A stretch of 64,000 nucleotides of DNA from Paraburkholderia silviterrae (GTDB lineage Bacteria; Pseudomonadota; Gammaproteobacteria; Burkholderiales; Burkholderiaceae), in assembly GCF_004353915.1 (NCBI RefSeq), contig NZ_SMRP01000023.1, positions 23,095-87,094 on the forward strand, read 5' to 3'. The first letter of the stretch is position 1; each line of letters starts with the position of its first letter. Both the position numbers and the translations under genes were made by a program. Below the pieces are notes generated by a model that saw only the letters and a program-made list of their open reading frames with translations, ran no database searches and was not told where the DNA came from. Below are positions 17,510 through 25,551 of the stretch, piece after piece.

Positions 17510-18574
17510 TCAATACGCGCCGTTACCGCGAATCACCACGAAGAACGTCTTGAACAGGATTCCCATATCCGTGTGGAAGGTCCAATTCTTCACATAGGCA
17601 ACGTCGAGCAACACCCGTGTCGCGTAGTCAATGTCGTTGCGCCCGCTCACCTGCCACAGGCCGGTGATGCCCGGCGTCACCATCAGGTAGTACTGACTGG
17701 CCTCGCCGTAGCGCGCCAGTTCCTGGTCGATAATCGGCCGCGGGCCGACAAAGCTCATCTCGCCGCGCAGAACATTCCAGATCTGCGGCAATTCATCGAG
17801 ACTCGTGCGGCGCAGAAAGTGGCCGATCCGCGTCACGCGCACGTCGTTCTTGAGCTTGAATTCGCGCTCCCATTCGGCGCGCGCCTCGGGATCGCTCGCG
17901 AGCAGCTCCTTGAGTACCTGCTCCGAATTCACCACCATCGAACGAAACTTCAGACAACGGAATGTTTTGCCGTGACGCCCGATTCGGGTGTGCCCGTATA
18001 ACACCGACCCGCCATCACACCGGACCAACAGTGCGATGACAATGAGCACTGGAGAAAGTACGATGATTCCTCCCACTGCGGCGACGATGTCGAAGACCCG
18101 CTTCATGGCATGCCCCAGGACGGCACGGCGCACTGCGCTGCGCGGCGCGACCTCGAGCGGCTCGCGGCGCCACCACGCACGCGTGAGCCGCAGCACGCTG
18201 AATTCTGCAAAGAACAGCGTGTGCGACGCCAGCAGCGCAATACCTGTAGTCAACGTCCAGTAGATGAACCACGGCAACGCGAGCAGATGATCGTGATGAA
18301 TCGCGTAGAGCAGCACGAGGCCACAGAACTGCACCGCGAGCCAGGCGAGGGCGGTGCGGCCCGCAACACTGAAAAGCGAACGGCTGCCGCGCGAGCCGTA
18401 GGTCCCGCAAGCGGGGAACACGGACAAGGCGAGCGCTGCGCAGAACGCCACCAGCGTTGGGTCGGGGTGATGCACGGCACCCGCCAGCGCGAAATTCGGG
18501 TTCAGGTGGACGGCGCATATAGCGCCAAGCACAATCAGCGCGATGTCGATCGCGCGCTGCGTTAGCTCATACAT
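17510..18574 (-). CDS. Polyprenyl glycosylphosphotransferase (WbaP/WcaJ-type priming enzyme)
   Basis: A 354-residue membrane protein. About four to five N-terminal membrane segments precede the catalytic bacterial-sugar-transferase domain. Its conserved motifs are visible: KRVFDIVAAVGGIIVLSPVL, FRCLKFRSM, TSLDELPQIWNVLRGEMSFV with GPRP, and TPGITGLWQVSGRN. It transfers the first sugar-1-phosphate to undecaprenyl phosphate and so starts repeat-unit synthesis. The protein is shorter than typical WbaP/WcaJ (about 460-480 residues). It appears to lack part of the central soluble domain between the membrane block and the catalytic domain. It is the first gene of the leftward operon, with GGGGTAGGGAT before the ATG. 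Confidence 0.93.
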   Translation of the reverse strand: MYELTQRAIDIALIVLGAICAVHLNPNFALAGAVHHPDPTLVAFCAALALSVFPACGTYGSRGSRSLFSVAGRTALAWLAVQFCGLVLLYAIHHDHLLALPWFIYWTLTTGIALLASHTLFFAEFSVLRLTRAWWRREPLEVAPRSAVRRAVLGHAMKRVFDIVAAVGGIIVLSPVLIVIALLVRCDGGSVLYGHTRIGRHGKTFRCLKFRSMVVNSEQVLKELLASDPEARAEWEREFKLKNDVRVTRIGHFLRRTSLDELPQIWNVLRGEMSFVGPRPIIDQELARYGEASQYYLMVTPGITGLWQVSGRNDIDYATRVLLDVAYVKNWTFHTDMGILFKTFFVVIRGNGAY

Positions 18575-19179
18575 ATCCCTACCCCAGTGCGAGTCGTATT
18601 CGTCAGACTTTCATGGTCGGTCGCAGTCGTCGGCTGCAAACGAACGACCTGATAAGCCACAGCAACACATTACGAAACGAGCAATCCTGGAACCGTGCGC
18701 AATCCCACCAACTTCGTATGATCGTTTTCAAATCCCGCTTGATCGCTGAACGCTCTGGGTAAGACGATTGCCTATTTCGCAGACGAATATGGCCTGTGCA
18801 CGGGAGGTGGATCTGCAAGTGCTGGTTATGCATTTGGGGCTCGTGCGGCTCGCCCCGCTTTAGGTATATGCACGCGTGATCTGTGTCGCCAGCGTGACCT
18901 GCGTTGCAAATGGAATGCGAGCGTTGCTCGTCATGCCCGCCCGTGCGCCGTCCCACACACGAGCTCGCCGCGACACGTCAAAATGGCTGCGCTGCACAAG
19001 CAACGGTTCAGCGACGCCCGCATGAGGCAAGGTGCTCGAAGCCGGCGGTCGCCCCACGCGAGGAATATGTCGTGAAGGATCCCGTAGTAATCTCGACCTG
19101 GCTGCTCGCTCACACAACCATCTCGGATGAATCACGACACCGGCGCATCGCAAAGGCGCGCATAGGGTTTGGTACGTGC
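18575..19179. other. Divergent intergenic region controlling the exopolysaccharide operon
   Basis: About 605 bases separate the leftward polysaccharide operon from the rightward glycosidase-like gene. This length is typical of a regulated divergent control region. I could not find a convincing sigma-70 or sigma-54 promoter, an ops/JUMPstart element or a clear operator by eye. Local composition is lower in GC around 18650-18850 than in flanking genes. In-frame extension of the downstream gene to 18904 is open but the added residues look non-coding. Confidence 0.5.
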
Positions 19180-20466
19180 ATGGCGAATATTCTCGCGACG
19201 GCCCTTGTCGCGCTCGCGTGCGCGTCGTCGGCGCAAGCTGGCGATGCGGTGCGCGCCATGTCCGCCGACGCCTTCATCGAGACGCTTGCCGTCAACACGC
19301 ACGTCAATTACACAGACGGTGCTTACGCGAATGTGCACAACGTCGCCGACGATCTGGCATGGCTCGGCATTCGCCATGTTCGCGACGCGTCGCCCGCCAG
19401 CGGCGCCGCGCCGTTCTCGAGCTATGTCTATCTCGCGCAGCGCGGCATCAAGTTCGACTTCCTGATTCACCAGAACATTGCGGAGTCGATCGAACAAATC
19501 AAGCGCCTGAGCATCGCGGTACCGGGCCGCGTCGCGTCCGTCGAGGGCTTCAACGAGATCGACAACTGGCCGGTGACCTATGGCGGCCTAACCGGCCCCG
19601 CCGCCGGACTCGCCGCCCAACACGAGCTCTACACGCGCGTACACGGTGCTCGAGAACTTGCGGGCGTGGCGGTCTACGACCTCACCGGCTACGCGACCAA
19701 GCCCGTCGAAAGCCGCGCGAACGCCGCCGACTACGCGAATCAGCACTTCTATCCGCAGAATGGCGAACAACCCTCGTACGAAGCGAACGGCGACAAATGG
19801 CTGGGCTACGCTATCGAAAACGTCAAGAAGTTCGAACTGCCGATAGTGATCACCGAATTCGGCTACTTCTCGTTGCCGCAGTCGGGCTGGTACATGATTG
19901 GCGTCGACGAGCCAACGCAGGCGAAAGGCGTGCTCAACGGCTACATGGATGCGGCAGCGGCAGGCGTGAAGCGGACCTACGTCTACGAACTGCTCGACCA
20001 AAAGCCCGATCCGGAGAACAAGAGCAGCGAGATGCACTTCGGACTCTTTCGCAACGACAACAGCCCAAAGCGCGTGGCTCAAGCAATCCATGATCTCACG
20101 TCGATTCTGCGCGCCGACTCCGGGCATCAGGTCAACGGGGCAGCACATGGCGCGCTGGCCTATTCGTTATCCGGCATGCCGGTGTCGGCAAACAGCCTGC
20201 TGCTGCAGAAGAAGGACGGCCGCTTCGTGCTGGTGCTGTGGAACGAAACGCGGATCTGGGACCACGCGACAGGCACGCCGCTCAGCAGTCCGCCCGCAAA
20301 TGTGGAAGTCGACTTCGGAACGATGGCAAGCCGTGTCGATATTTACGATCCGAGTGTGTCGGCAGCACCGCTCGCCAACCATCGGGACGTGCGCAAGCTC
20401 GGTGTAGCCGTACCTGACCACCCGCTCCTGCTGGAAGTGACGCTCGCTGGCGCACCCCGCTCTTGA
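19180..20466 (+). CDS. Secreted glycoside-hydrolase-like (clan GH-A type) protein
   Basis: About 428 residues from ATG 19180. The start is chosen because a signal peptide follows at once (ANILATALVALACASSAQAG). The mature part looks like a TIM-barrel glycosidase. Conserved features are HVRDASPASGAAPF near the N-terminus, VEGFNEIDNWPVTYGG with the Asn-Glu pair of a clan GH-A acid/base, and LPIVITEFGYFSLPQSG with a candidate nucleophile Glu. A short beta-rich C-terminal region follows. Divergent placement beside the polysaccharide operon suggests a periplasmic or secreted enzyme that trims or degrades the exported polymer. The family number is not certain; GH39-like is my best guess. Confidence 0.7.
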   Translation: MANILATALVALACASSAQAGDAVRAMSADAFIETLAVNTHVNYTDGAYANVHNVADDLAWLGIRHVRDASPASGAAPFSSYVYLAQRGIKFDFLIHQNIAESIEQIKRLSIAVPGRVASVEGFNEIDNWPVTYGGLTGPAAGLAAQHELYTRVHGARELAGVAVYDLTGYATKPVESRANAADYANQHFYPQNGEQPSYEANGDKWLGYAIENVKKFELPIVITEFGYFSLPQSGWYMIGVDEPTQAKGVLNGYMDAAAAGVKRTYVYELLDQKPDPENKSSEMHFGLFRNDNSPKRVAQAIHDLTSILRADSGHQVNGAAHGALAYSLSGMPVSANSLLLQKKDGRFVLVLWNETRIWDHATGTPLSSPPANVEVDFGTMASRVDIYDPSVSAAPLANHRDVRKLGVAVPDHPLLLEVTLAGAPRS

Positions 20467-20480
20467 GCCTTGTTGAGCTG

Positions 20481-20684
20481 TTAGTGCCTCACGAAATCAC
20501 GCAGTGCAAAAAACGGCCGATACACGCCGGGACACGCTGCATAAAGGAACATCCGGATGCGAAAGCCGAGCTTCAGATGCGGTCTGCGCAGTGCCAGCGC
20601 GAGGCGCGCGGCAAATCCAGACGCTGCGATGAGATCGCGCACGTAGCGTTCGCGCGCAAGCTTGGGCACGAGGAGCGCGCGCAT
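20481..20684 (-). CDS. Small basic hypothetical protein (doubtful)
   Basis: A 67-residue basic frame reading RERYVRDLIAASGFAARLAL and FRIRMFLYAACPGVYRPFFA. I do not recognise it. It could be a real small protein, the tail of a lost gene, or chance. It fills much of the 510-base gap between the glycosidase-like gene and the PLP-enzyme gene. The remainder of that gap holds only the terminator at 20826-20845. Confidence 0.25.
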   Translation of the reverse strand: MRALLVPKLARERYVRDLIAASGFAARLALALRRPHLKLGFRIRMFLYAACPGVYRPFFALRDFVRH

Positions 20685-20825
20685 GCGCTCGCCTGGTTGT
20701 GGGCGATGAGCCGCATCGACACGAGCGGGCGCTCAGCGTCGTTCGCGGGAGGCTGCCCGGTGCGTTCGGCGTGCCGGTGATCTTGAGCGCGATGTTGAGC
20801 GTGCTCCTGGGGCATCGGCAATAAA

Positions 20826-20845
20826 GCGCCCGCGAGCGCGGGCGC
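20826..20845 (-). terminator. Intrinsic terminator of the PLP-enzyme gene
   Basis: A perfect stem GCGCCCGCG / CGCGGGCGC with a two-base loop, followed on the minus strand by TTTATT. It lies about 130 bases past the stop of the leftward gene at 20978. Confidence 0.65.
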
Positions 20846-20977
20846 AATGGCGGAATAGGTTTGACGCAGCGGTGGCCCTTCAATGGGCGCCTGACCCGGC
20901 GTGGGCGCGCCATACTATCACGCGTATTCGCCGCCGCCGAAGCGCCAGAAACACGCATGGCGGGCAGCCGCCCCCCT

Positions 20978-22093
20978 TTAAAGCCCGGCTGCCTCCACCC
21001 CGGCGCTGGCCATCGCGAACACGGGCTCGCCTTGCACGGCGCGCGCGATCCACCCCTCGGCGCCCGCGAGATCGATGCCTTGCGCCACGAACCACGCGTC
21101 GTCGTAATAGGTCGACCGATAGCGCTCGCCGCTGTCGCACAAGAGACTCACGATCGAGCCCGATTCGCCGCGCGCCTTCATGCGCTCGGCGAGCCAGAGC
21201 ACACCGACGAAGTTCGTGCCCGTCGAGCCGCCCACGCGCTTGCCGAGGCGCCCGGCGAGGTAGCGCATGGCCGCGAAAGACAGCGCGTCGGGCACCTTGA
21301 CCATGGCGTCGATGCAGGTGGGAATGAACGAGCGCTCCACGCGCGGGCGGCCGATGCCTTCCACGCGCGAGCCGGTCTCGAGCGTGAGCCCGGCCTCGGG
21401 CCTGCCCGCCACCACGCTGCGGAAATAATCGAAGAACACTGAGTTCTCCGGGTCGGCGCACAGCACGCGAGTAAGGTGCCGCCGATAGCGCACGTAGCGC
21501 CCGAGCGTGGCGATCGTGCCGCCGGTGCCGCCGCTCGAAACGAGCCAGGCGGGCACGGGATGCTCTTCGGCCGCCATCTGCCTGAAGATCGATTCGGCGA
21601 TATTGTTGTTGGCGCGCCAGTCGGTCGCGCGCTCGGCGTAGGTGAACTGGTCCATGAAGTGGCCGCCCAGCGCTTGCGCGATGCGGTGCGACTCCTCGTA
21701 GATCTCCGAAGCCGTGTTCACGAGGTGGCAGCGCCCGCCATAGAACTCGATTTCCTCGATCTTCATGCGCGAAGTGCTGGCCGGGATCACCGCCACGAAC
21801 GGCAGCCCGAGCAGGCGTGCGAAATAGGCTTCGGAGATCGCGGTCGAGCCGCTCGACGCCTCGACCACGGTGCTTTTCTCGTTGAGCCAGCCGTTGCACA
21901 GCGCATAGAGGAAAAGCGAGCGCGCGAGCCGGTGCTTGAGGCTGCCGGTGGGATGGCTCGACTCGTCCTTCAGATAGAAGCGCAGGTCGGGATAGCCGGG
22001 CAGGTCGAGCGGGACGAGATGCGTGTCGGCGGAGCGGTTGAAGTCCGCGTCGATCTTGCGGATCGCTTCGCGAACCCAGGCGGAATGGGGCAT
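20978..22093 (-). CDS. PLP-dependent cysteine synthase family protein (cysteine desulfhydrase-like)
   Basis: About 371 residues. The fold-type II PLP enzyme signature is clear: KDESSHPTGSLKHRLARSLF with the Schiff-base Lys, VVEASSGSTAISEAYFARLL, and the phosphate-binding loop WLVSSGGTGGTIATLGRYVR. The proteins most like it are the cysteine desulfhydrase/cysteine synthase-like enzymes (Cds1 type), but substrate specificity is not determined here. The ATG at 22093 is chosen because upstream residues are not conserved-looking. It is divergent from the WecA-like gene, with a terminator of its own at 20826-20845. Confidence 0.8.
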   Translation of the reverse strand: MPHSAWVREAIRKIDADFNRSADTHLVPLDLPGYPDLRFYLKDESSHPTGSLKHRLARSLFLYALCNGWLNEKSTVVEASSGSTAISEAYFARLLGLPFVAVIPASTSRMKIEEIEFYGGRCHLVNTASEIYEESHRIAQALGGHFMDQFTYAERATDWRANNNIAESIFRQMAAEEHPVPAWLVSSGGTGGTIATLGRYVRYRRHLTRVLCADPENSVFFDYFRSVVAGRPEAGLTLETGSRVEGIGRPRVERSFIPTCIDAMVKVPDALSFAAMRYLAGRLGKRVGGSTGTNFVGVLWLAERMKARGESGSIVSLLCDSGERYRSTYYDDAWFVAQGIDLAGAEGWIARAVQGEPVFAMASAGVEAAGL

Positions 22094-22224
22094 GGGCGAA
22101 ATCCGTTGGATGAGGGTCCGGCCATCATGGCACAAGGGCACGCGCGGGGCGCCCAGGATGCGCGCCCTGGCGCCAGCTTCACGGGCAGCACTGGTCGCGC
22201 GCCGAAAGCGCCACGCCGCCTTTG

Positions 22225-22230
22225 TATAAT
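22225..22230 (+). promoter_or_regulatory. Consensus -10 box upstream of the WecA-like gene
   Basis: TATAAT occurs 37 bases before the ATG at 22267. No good -35 hexamer is visible at 16-18 bases upstream, so the promoter may need an activator or be an extended -10 type (TTTG precedes the box). Confidence 0.4.
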
Positions 22231-22266
22231 CCCGGATTCCCTCTTCTCGCCCTGCGTTCACCTTTC

Positions 22267-23373
22267 ATGCTTAGTTTCGCACTCGGCTTTCTTGTCTCGC
22301 TGCTGGTCACGCTGCTGATCGTGCGTTATGCGCATCTGCATGAAAGGTTCTCCGTCGACTCCGACCTTGCGGGCGTGCAGAAATTCCACGTGCGCCCCGT
22401 GCCGCGCATCGGCGGCACAGGCATCCTGGTCGGCCTCGTGGTCGCGGCGGCGCAGCTGCATTTCGCGTATCCGGCCGTATCGGGCGGCATCCTCGGCATC
22501 GTCGCGTGCGGCATGCCCGCGTTCGCCTCGGGGCTCGTCGAGGACCTCACCAAGCGCGTCTCGCCGCTTGCGCGCCTCATCTGCACCATGGCCGCCGCCG
22601 CGCTCGCATACTTCGTGCTCGGCATCGCGGTCACGCGCATCAGCGTGCCGCCGCTCGACTTCCTGCTCTCGTACGCGGCCATCTCGTGCGTCATCACCGT
22701 GCTGGCCGTGGCGGCGCTCGCCAACGCGATCAATATCATCGACGGCTTCAACGGCCTCGCCTCGATGGTCGCGTTCATGATGTTCGCCTCGCTCGCCTAC
22801 GTGGCGTTCCAGGTGCACGACGCGGTCGTCCTCTCGGCCTCGTTCATCATGATGGGCGCAGTGCTGGGCTTCTTCATCTGGAACTTCCCGGCGGGCCTGA
22901 TCTTCCTCGGCGACGGCGGCGCCTACTTCATCGGCTTCATGCTGGGGGAGCTGGCGATCCTGCTCGTGATGCGCAACCGCGACGTGTCGGCGTGGTATCC
23001 CGTGCTGCTGTTCATGTACCCGATCTTCGAGACCTGCTTCTCGATCTACCGGAAGAAGTTCGTGCGCGGCATGTCGCCGGGCATTCCCGACGGCGTGCAC
23101 CTGCACATGCTCGTCTACAAGCGCCTCATGCGCTGGGCCGTCGGCGCGCGCACCGCGCGCGAGCTCACGCGCCGCAACTCGCTCACCTCGCCCTACCTGT
23201 GGCTGCTGTGCCTCGTCGCCGTAATTCCGGCCACGCTGTTCTGGCGTCACACGCTGCACCTGTTCTGCTTCGTGGTGGTGTTCGCGCTCACTTATGTCTG
23301 GCTCTATGTGAGCATCGTGCGGTTCCGCTCGCCCAAATGGCTCGTGGTGCGCAAGCGCCATCGCCGCACCTGA
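22267..23373 (+). CDS. MraY/WecA-family UDP-sugar:undecaprenyl-phosphate transferase
   Basis: A 368-residue polytopic membrane protein. Family motifs are visible in order: QKFHVRPVPRIGGTGILVGL, the Asp-rich active-site loop NAINIIDGFNGLASM, and NFPAGLIFLGDGGAYFIGFM. The C-terminal loop DGVHLHMLVYKRLM matches the bacterial HxHxxxxR-type carbohydrate-recognition motif. It transfers a sugar-1-phosphate (GlcNAc or FucNAc class) to undecaprenyl phosphate and so begins O-antigen or another glycan. It is a WbpL/WecA homologue rather than MraY, because it is separated from cell-division genes and lies close to a polysaccharide locus. I choose ATG 22267 because it opens directly into a membrane segment. 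Confidence 0.88.
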   Translation: MLSFALGFLVSLLVTLLIVRYAHLHERFSVDSDLAGVQKFHVRPVPRIGGTGILVGLVVAAAQLHFAYPAVSGGILGIVACGMPAFASGLVEDLTKRVSPLARLICTMAAAALAYFVLGIAVTRISVPPLDFLLSYAAISCVITVLAVAALANAINIIDGFNGLASMVAFMMFASLAYVAFQVHDAVVLSASFIMMGAVLGFFIWNFPAGLIFLGDGGAYFIGFMLGELAILLVMRNRDVSAWYPVLLFMYPIFETCFSIYRKKFVRGMSPGIPDGVHLHMLVYKRLMRWAVGARTARELTRRNSLTSPYLWLLCLVAVIPATLFWRHTLHLFCFVVVFALTYVWLYVSIVRFRSPKWLVVRKRHRRT

Positions 23374-23548
23374 GCAAATGGACATCTAGCGGGAAAACGC
23401 GCGCAACTGCGCGCAAAAAACCGGCCGGCGCCGCGCCCGCGCATGTGTCCCCGGTTCACGCGTACAATTCCCGCACGCGGCGCACGTGTTTCGGCAAAGC
23501 CAATCCAGCGTGCACCCGACGTCCATTGGAAACACCAGGAGAGCCGAC

Positions 23549-23683
23549 ATGAGCCGTTATCTTGCGATTGCCCTTGCCCTCTTCGCCGTCACGCTTACCG
23601 CGTGCAATACCATCGCCGGCGCCGGCGAAGACATTTCAAAGGGTGGCAACGCCATCACGAACGAAGCAGAGAAGGTCAAGTAA
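23549..23683 (+). CDS. Entericidin A/B family lipoprotein
   Basis: A 44-residue small lipoprotein: SRYLAIALALFAVTLTAC is the signal with lipobox LTAC, followed by NTIAGAGEDISKGGNAITN. The NTIxGxGxDI pattern and size match entericidins, small toxin/antidote-type envelope lipoproteins. AGGAGAG precedes the ATG. A TACAAT box at 23463-23468 could be the -10 of its promoter. Function in this organism is unknown; family members are stress- or stationary-phase-linked. Confidence 0.88.
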   Translation: MSRYLAIALALFAVTLTACNTIAGAGEDISKGGNAITNEAEKVK

Positions 23684-23766
23684 AGTAGCCGGGATCGCTG
23701 GGGCCGGCCACGCTTCGCCTGGGCGCTGCCTGACCGGCCCTGTTCGTTTGGCTCGTTCTGGCCTGT

Positions 23767-24432
23767 CTAATCGCGCACCAACTTCCGCAGGCGCGCCACC
23801 TCCGCCTCCAGCTCCCGGGCACGCGACTCCTGCCGCACCACCGCTTCCTCCATCTCCCGGATGCGCTCGTCGCGCGCATCGAGCGCCGCCTTCACGTCCT
23901 CGGCCTCGAAGCGCTGCGGAATATGCTGCGGGCAGTTGCTGTCCCATGCCGTCACCGTGAACTCGATCGCCCGCCCGGCGCGCGCCTTGTAGCCCGCCGG
24001 CATGAGCCGCTCGACCAGCGCCGCGTCCTCCACGACGCGCGCCTCGCCCCAAATCTTGATGCGCCTGCGCCGCGCATAATCGATCAGGAACAGATACGCC
24101 TTCGGGTTGTCCTTCAGGTTACCGAGCGTGATGTATTGCTGATTGCCGATGAAATCCGCAAACGCGACGGTGCGCGCGTCCAGCACGTGCAAAAACCCGG
24201 CTGGGCCGCCGCGATGCTGGATGTAGGGCTGGCCATCGGCGTTCGCGGTAGCGAGAAACACACTGCGCTGCGCCTCGATGAACGCGCTCACGTCCGGCGT
24301 GAGGTCGGTGCCGAAGCCGCGCTGCGCTTCCATGCGTGCATAGATTTCGCGCGAGCCGAGCCGCGCCTGCATGGCCTTGACTGTTGGCGTGAACGCTACG
24401 TCGCTCGTATAACGGATTGCGGAAGGTTCCAT
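23767..24432 (-). CDS. Pyridoxamine 5'-phosphate oxidase-related flavoprotein
   Basis: About 221 residues. The split-barrel FMN-binding fold is suggested by RSVFLATANADGQPYIQHRG, FADFIGNQQYITLGNLKDNP and YLFLIDYARRRRIKIWGEAR. The C-terminal 45 residues form a charged coiled coil (DVKAALDARDERIREMEEAV, RARELEAEVARLRK). ATG 24432 is supported by GAGGGA upstream, whereas longer starts give unrelated sequence. It is a general FMN-dependent oxidoreductase of unknown substrate. It is divergent from the host-attachment-like gene across 293 bases in which I see no clear signal. Confidence 0.82.
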   Translation of the reverse strand: MEPSAIRYTSDVAFTPTVKAMQARLGSREIYARMEAQRGFGTDLTPDVSAFIEAQRSVFLATANADGQPYIQHRGGPAGFLHVLDARTVAFADFIGNQQYITLGNLKDNPKAYLFLIDYARRRRIKIWGEARVVEDAALVERLMPAGYKARAGRAIEFTVTAWDSNCPQHIPQRFEAEDVKAALDARDERIREMEEAVVRQESRARELEAEVARLRKLVRD

Positions 24433-24725
24433 TTGCGATTCCCTCACTGCGCGCTCTCGAGCCTGCAAGATAGATCCTTGCATCGGGAAAGAGAATCCCA
24501 CGCCCACGGGAATCATCCTCCCGAAACCCGGAAGGACACGGCGCGTGCCGCGGGTCGCCATGAAGCACCCGACGACGCACGCCCGGGCGCATCCGACGCA
24601 CCGGCCGCGCATGCCGCGCCGCCGCAAATCGCGAACGCGCTACCCTTGATGTTCGCGCCGCGCCGCGCGAATCCACTCACCGCTTCGGCCCGATGTTGCG
24701 CCGAAGCACTGGCAGGGAGGCAAGC

Positions 24726-25178
24726 ATGTCGAACATGATCTGGGTCGTCGTCGCCAACCGCGTGACCGCACGCATCTTCGCGACGGAAAGTCCGCTGGGC
24801 GCCATCGAGGAAATCGAGACGCTGCTCCACCCGGAAAGCCGCGTGCCCGAACAGAGCCTCGTGAGCGACCGCTCGGGGCGCACCGAGCGCTCCGCCGCTG
24901 GCCGCCAGCAGAGCGATCCCGACACCCAGCACCACGAGCGCGAGACCAGCCTGTTCGCGTCGCAGGTTGCGACAACGCTCGCCAAGGCCCGCAACGACGG
25001 CCGCTACGGCACGCTCGTGCTGGCCGCGCCGCCCGCGTTCCTCGGCGCGCTGCGCAAGGCGCTCGACGCGCAGACGCGCAGCCTCGTCACGCTCGAGCTC
25101 GACAAGGACCTCGCGCTGCTCGACGCGCGCACGCTGCGCACGCATTTTCCCGAACGGCTGGTGCGGGCACAGGCCTGA
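24726..25178 (+). CDS. Host attachment protein family (PF10116-type)
   Basis: A 150-residue cytosolic protein. IWVVVANRVTARIFATESPL at the start, DTQHHERETSLFASQVATTL mid-protein, and YGTLVLAAPPAFLGALRKAL are characteristic of the family named for an Agrobacterium attachment gene. The biochemical role is not established for the family. GGGAGG precedes the ATG at a good distance. Confidence 0.82.
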   Translation: MSNMIWVVVANRVTARIFATESPLGAIEEIETLLHPESRVPEQSLVSDRSGRTERSAAGRQQSDPDTQHHERETSLFASQVATTLAKARNDGRYGTLVLAAPPAFLGALRKALDAQTRSLVTLELDKDLALLDARTLRTHFPERLVRAQA

Positions 25179-25300
25179 GGCCCCTTCGCGGGCTGCGCGC
25201 AGTCTGTTGTCCGGGTTGCGCGCGTTGAGTTGGCGGCGCGCCGGCGGCGTCGGCCGGTGGCCTATGCGCCACCGCCGCCGCTGGCACGCCTCGCCCGCGA

Positions 25301-25477
25301 TCAGCCCGCGAGATGGGCAATGCAGGTGCGCGCGAAGCCAAGCACGTGCTCGCCCGCCAGCATGCCGAGCAGGCCGATGAGCGCGATCGTGGGCGGCGCG
25401 GGCGACTTCACGTCGAGCAGGCTATAGATGAGGCCTACGAGCGCGCCCACGGCGAACGAAACCAGATAAGCCTTCAT
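25301..25477 (-). CDS. XapX domain small membrane protein
   Basis: A 58-residue protein with two predicted membrane helices. KAYLVSFAVGALVGLIYSLL, then the proline-rich LDVKSPAPPTIALIGLLGML, is the XapX pattern. Function unknown. It is just downstream of the quinone oxidoreductase gene on the same strand, so the two may be co-transcribed. Confidence 0.85.
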   Translation of the reverse strand: MKAYLVSFAVGALVGLIYSLLDVKSPAPPTIALIGLLGMLAGEHVLGFARTCIAHLAG

Positions 25478-25551
25478 CGTCGGGCTCCCGTGCCGGGCTG
25501 TGATTGTTGTCATGGGTCGTCGCTGGACCTGGCCTGCGACGGCGAGGCGCA

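Noticed and set aside
18904..19179. Upstream extension of the glycosidase-like gene
   Set aside because: The frame is open, but the residues look random and would bury the signal peptide at about position 93.
22258..23385. Long minus-strand frame opposite the WecA-like gene
   Set aside because: Antisense shadow with low-complexity charged composition; the plus-strand gene has all family motifs.
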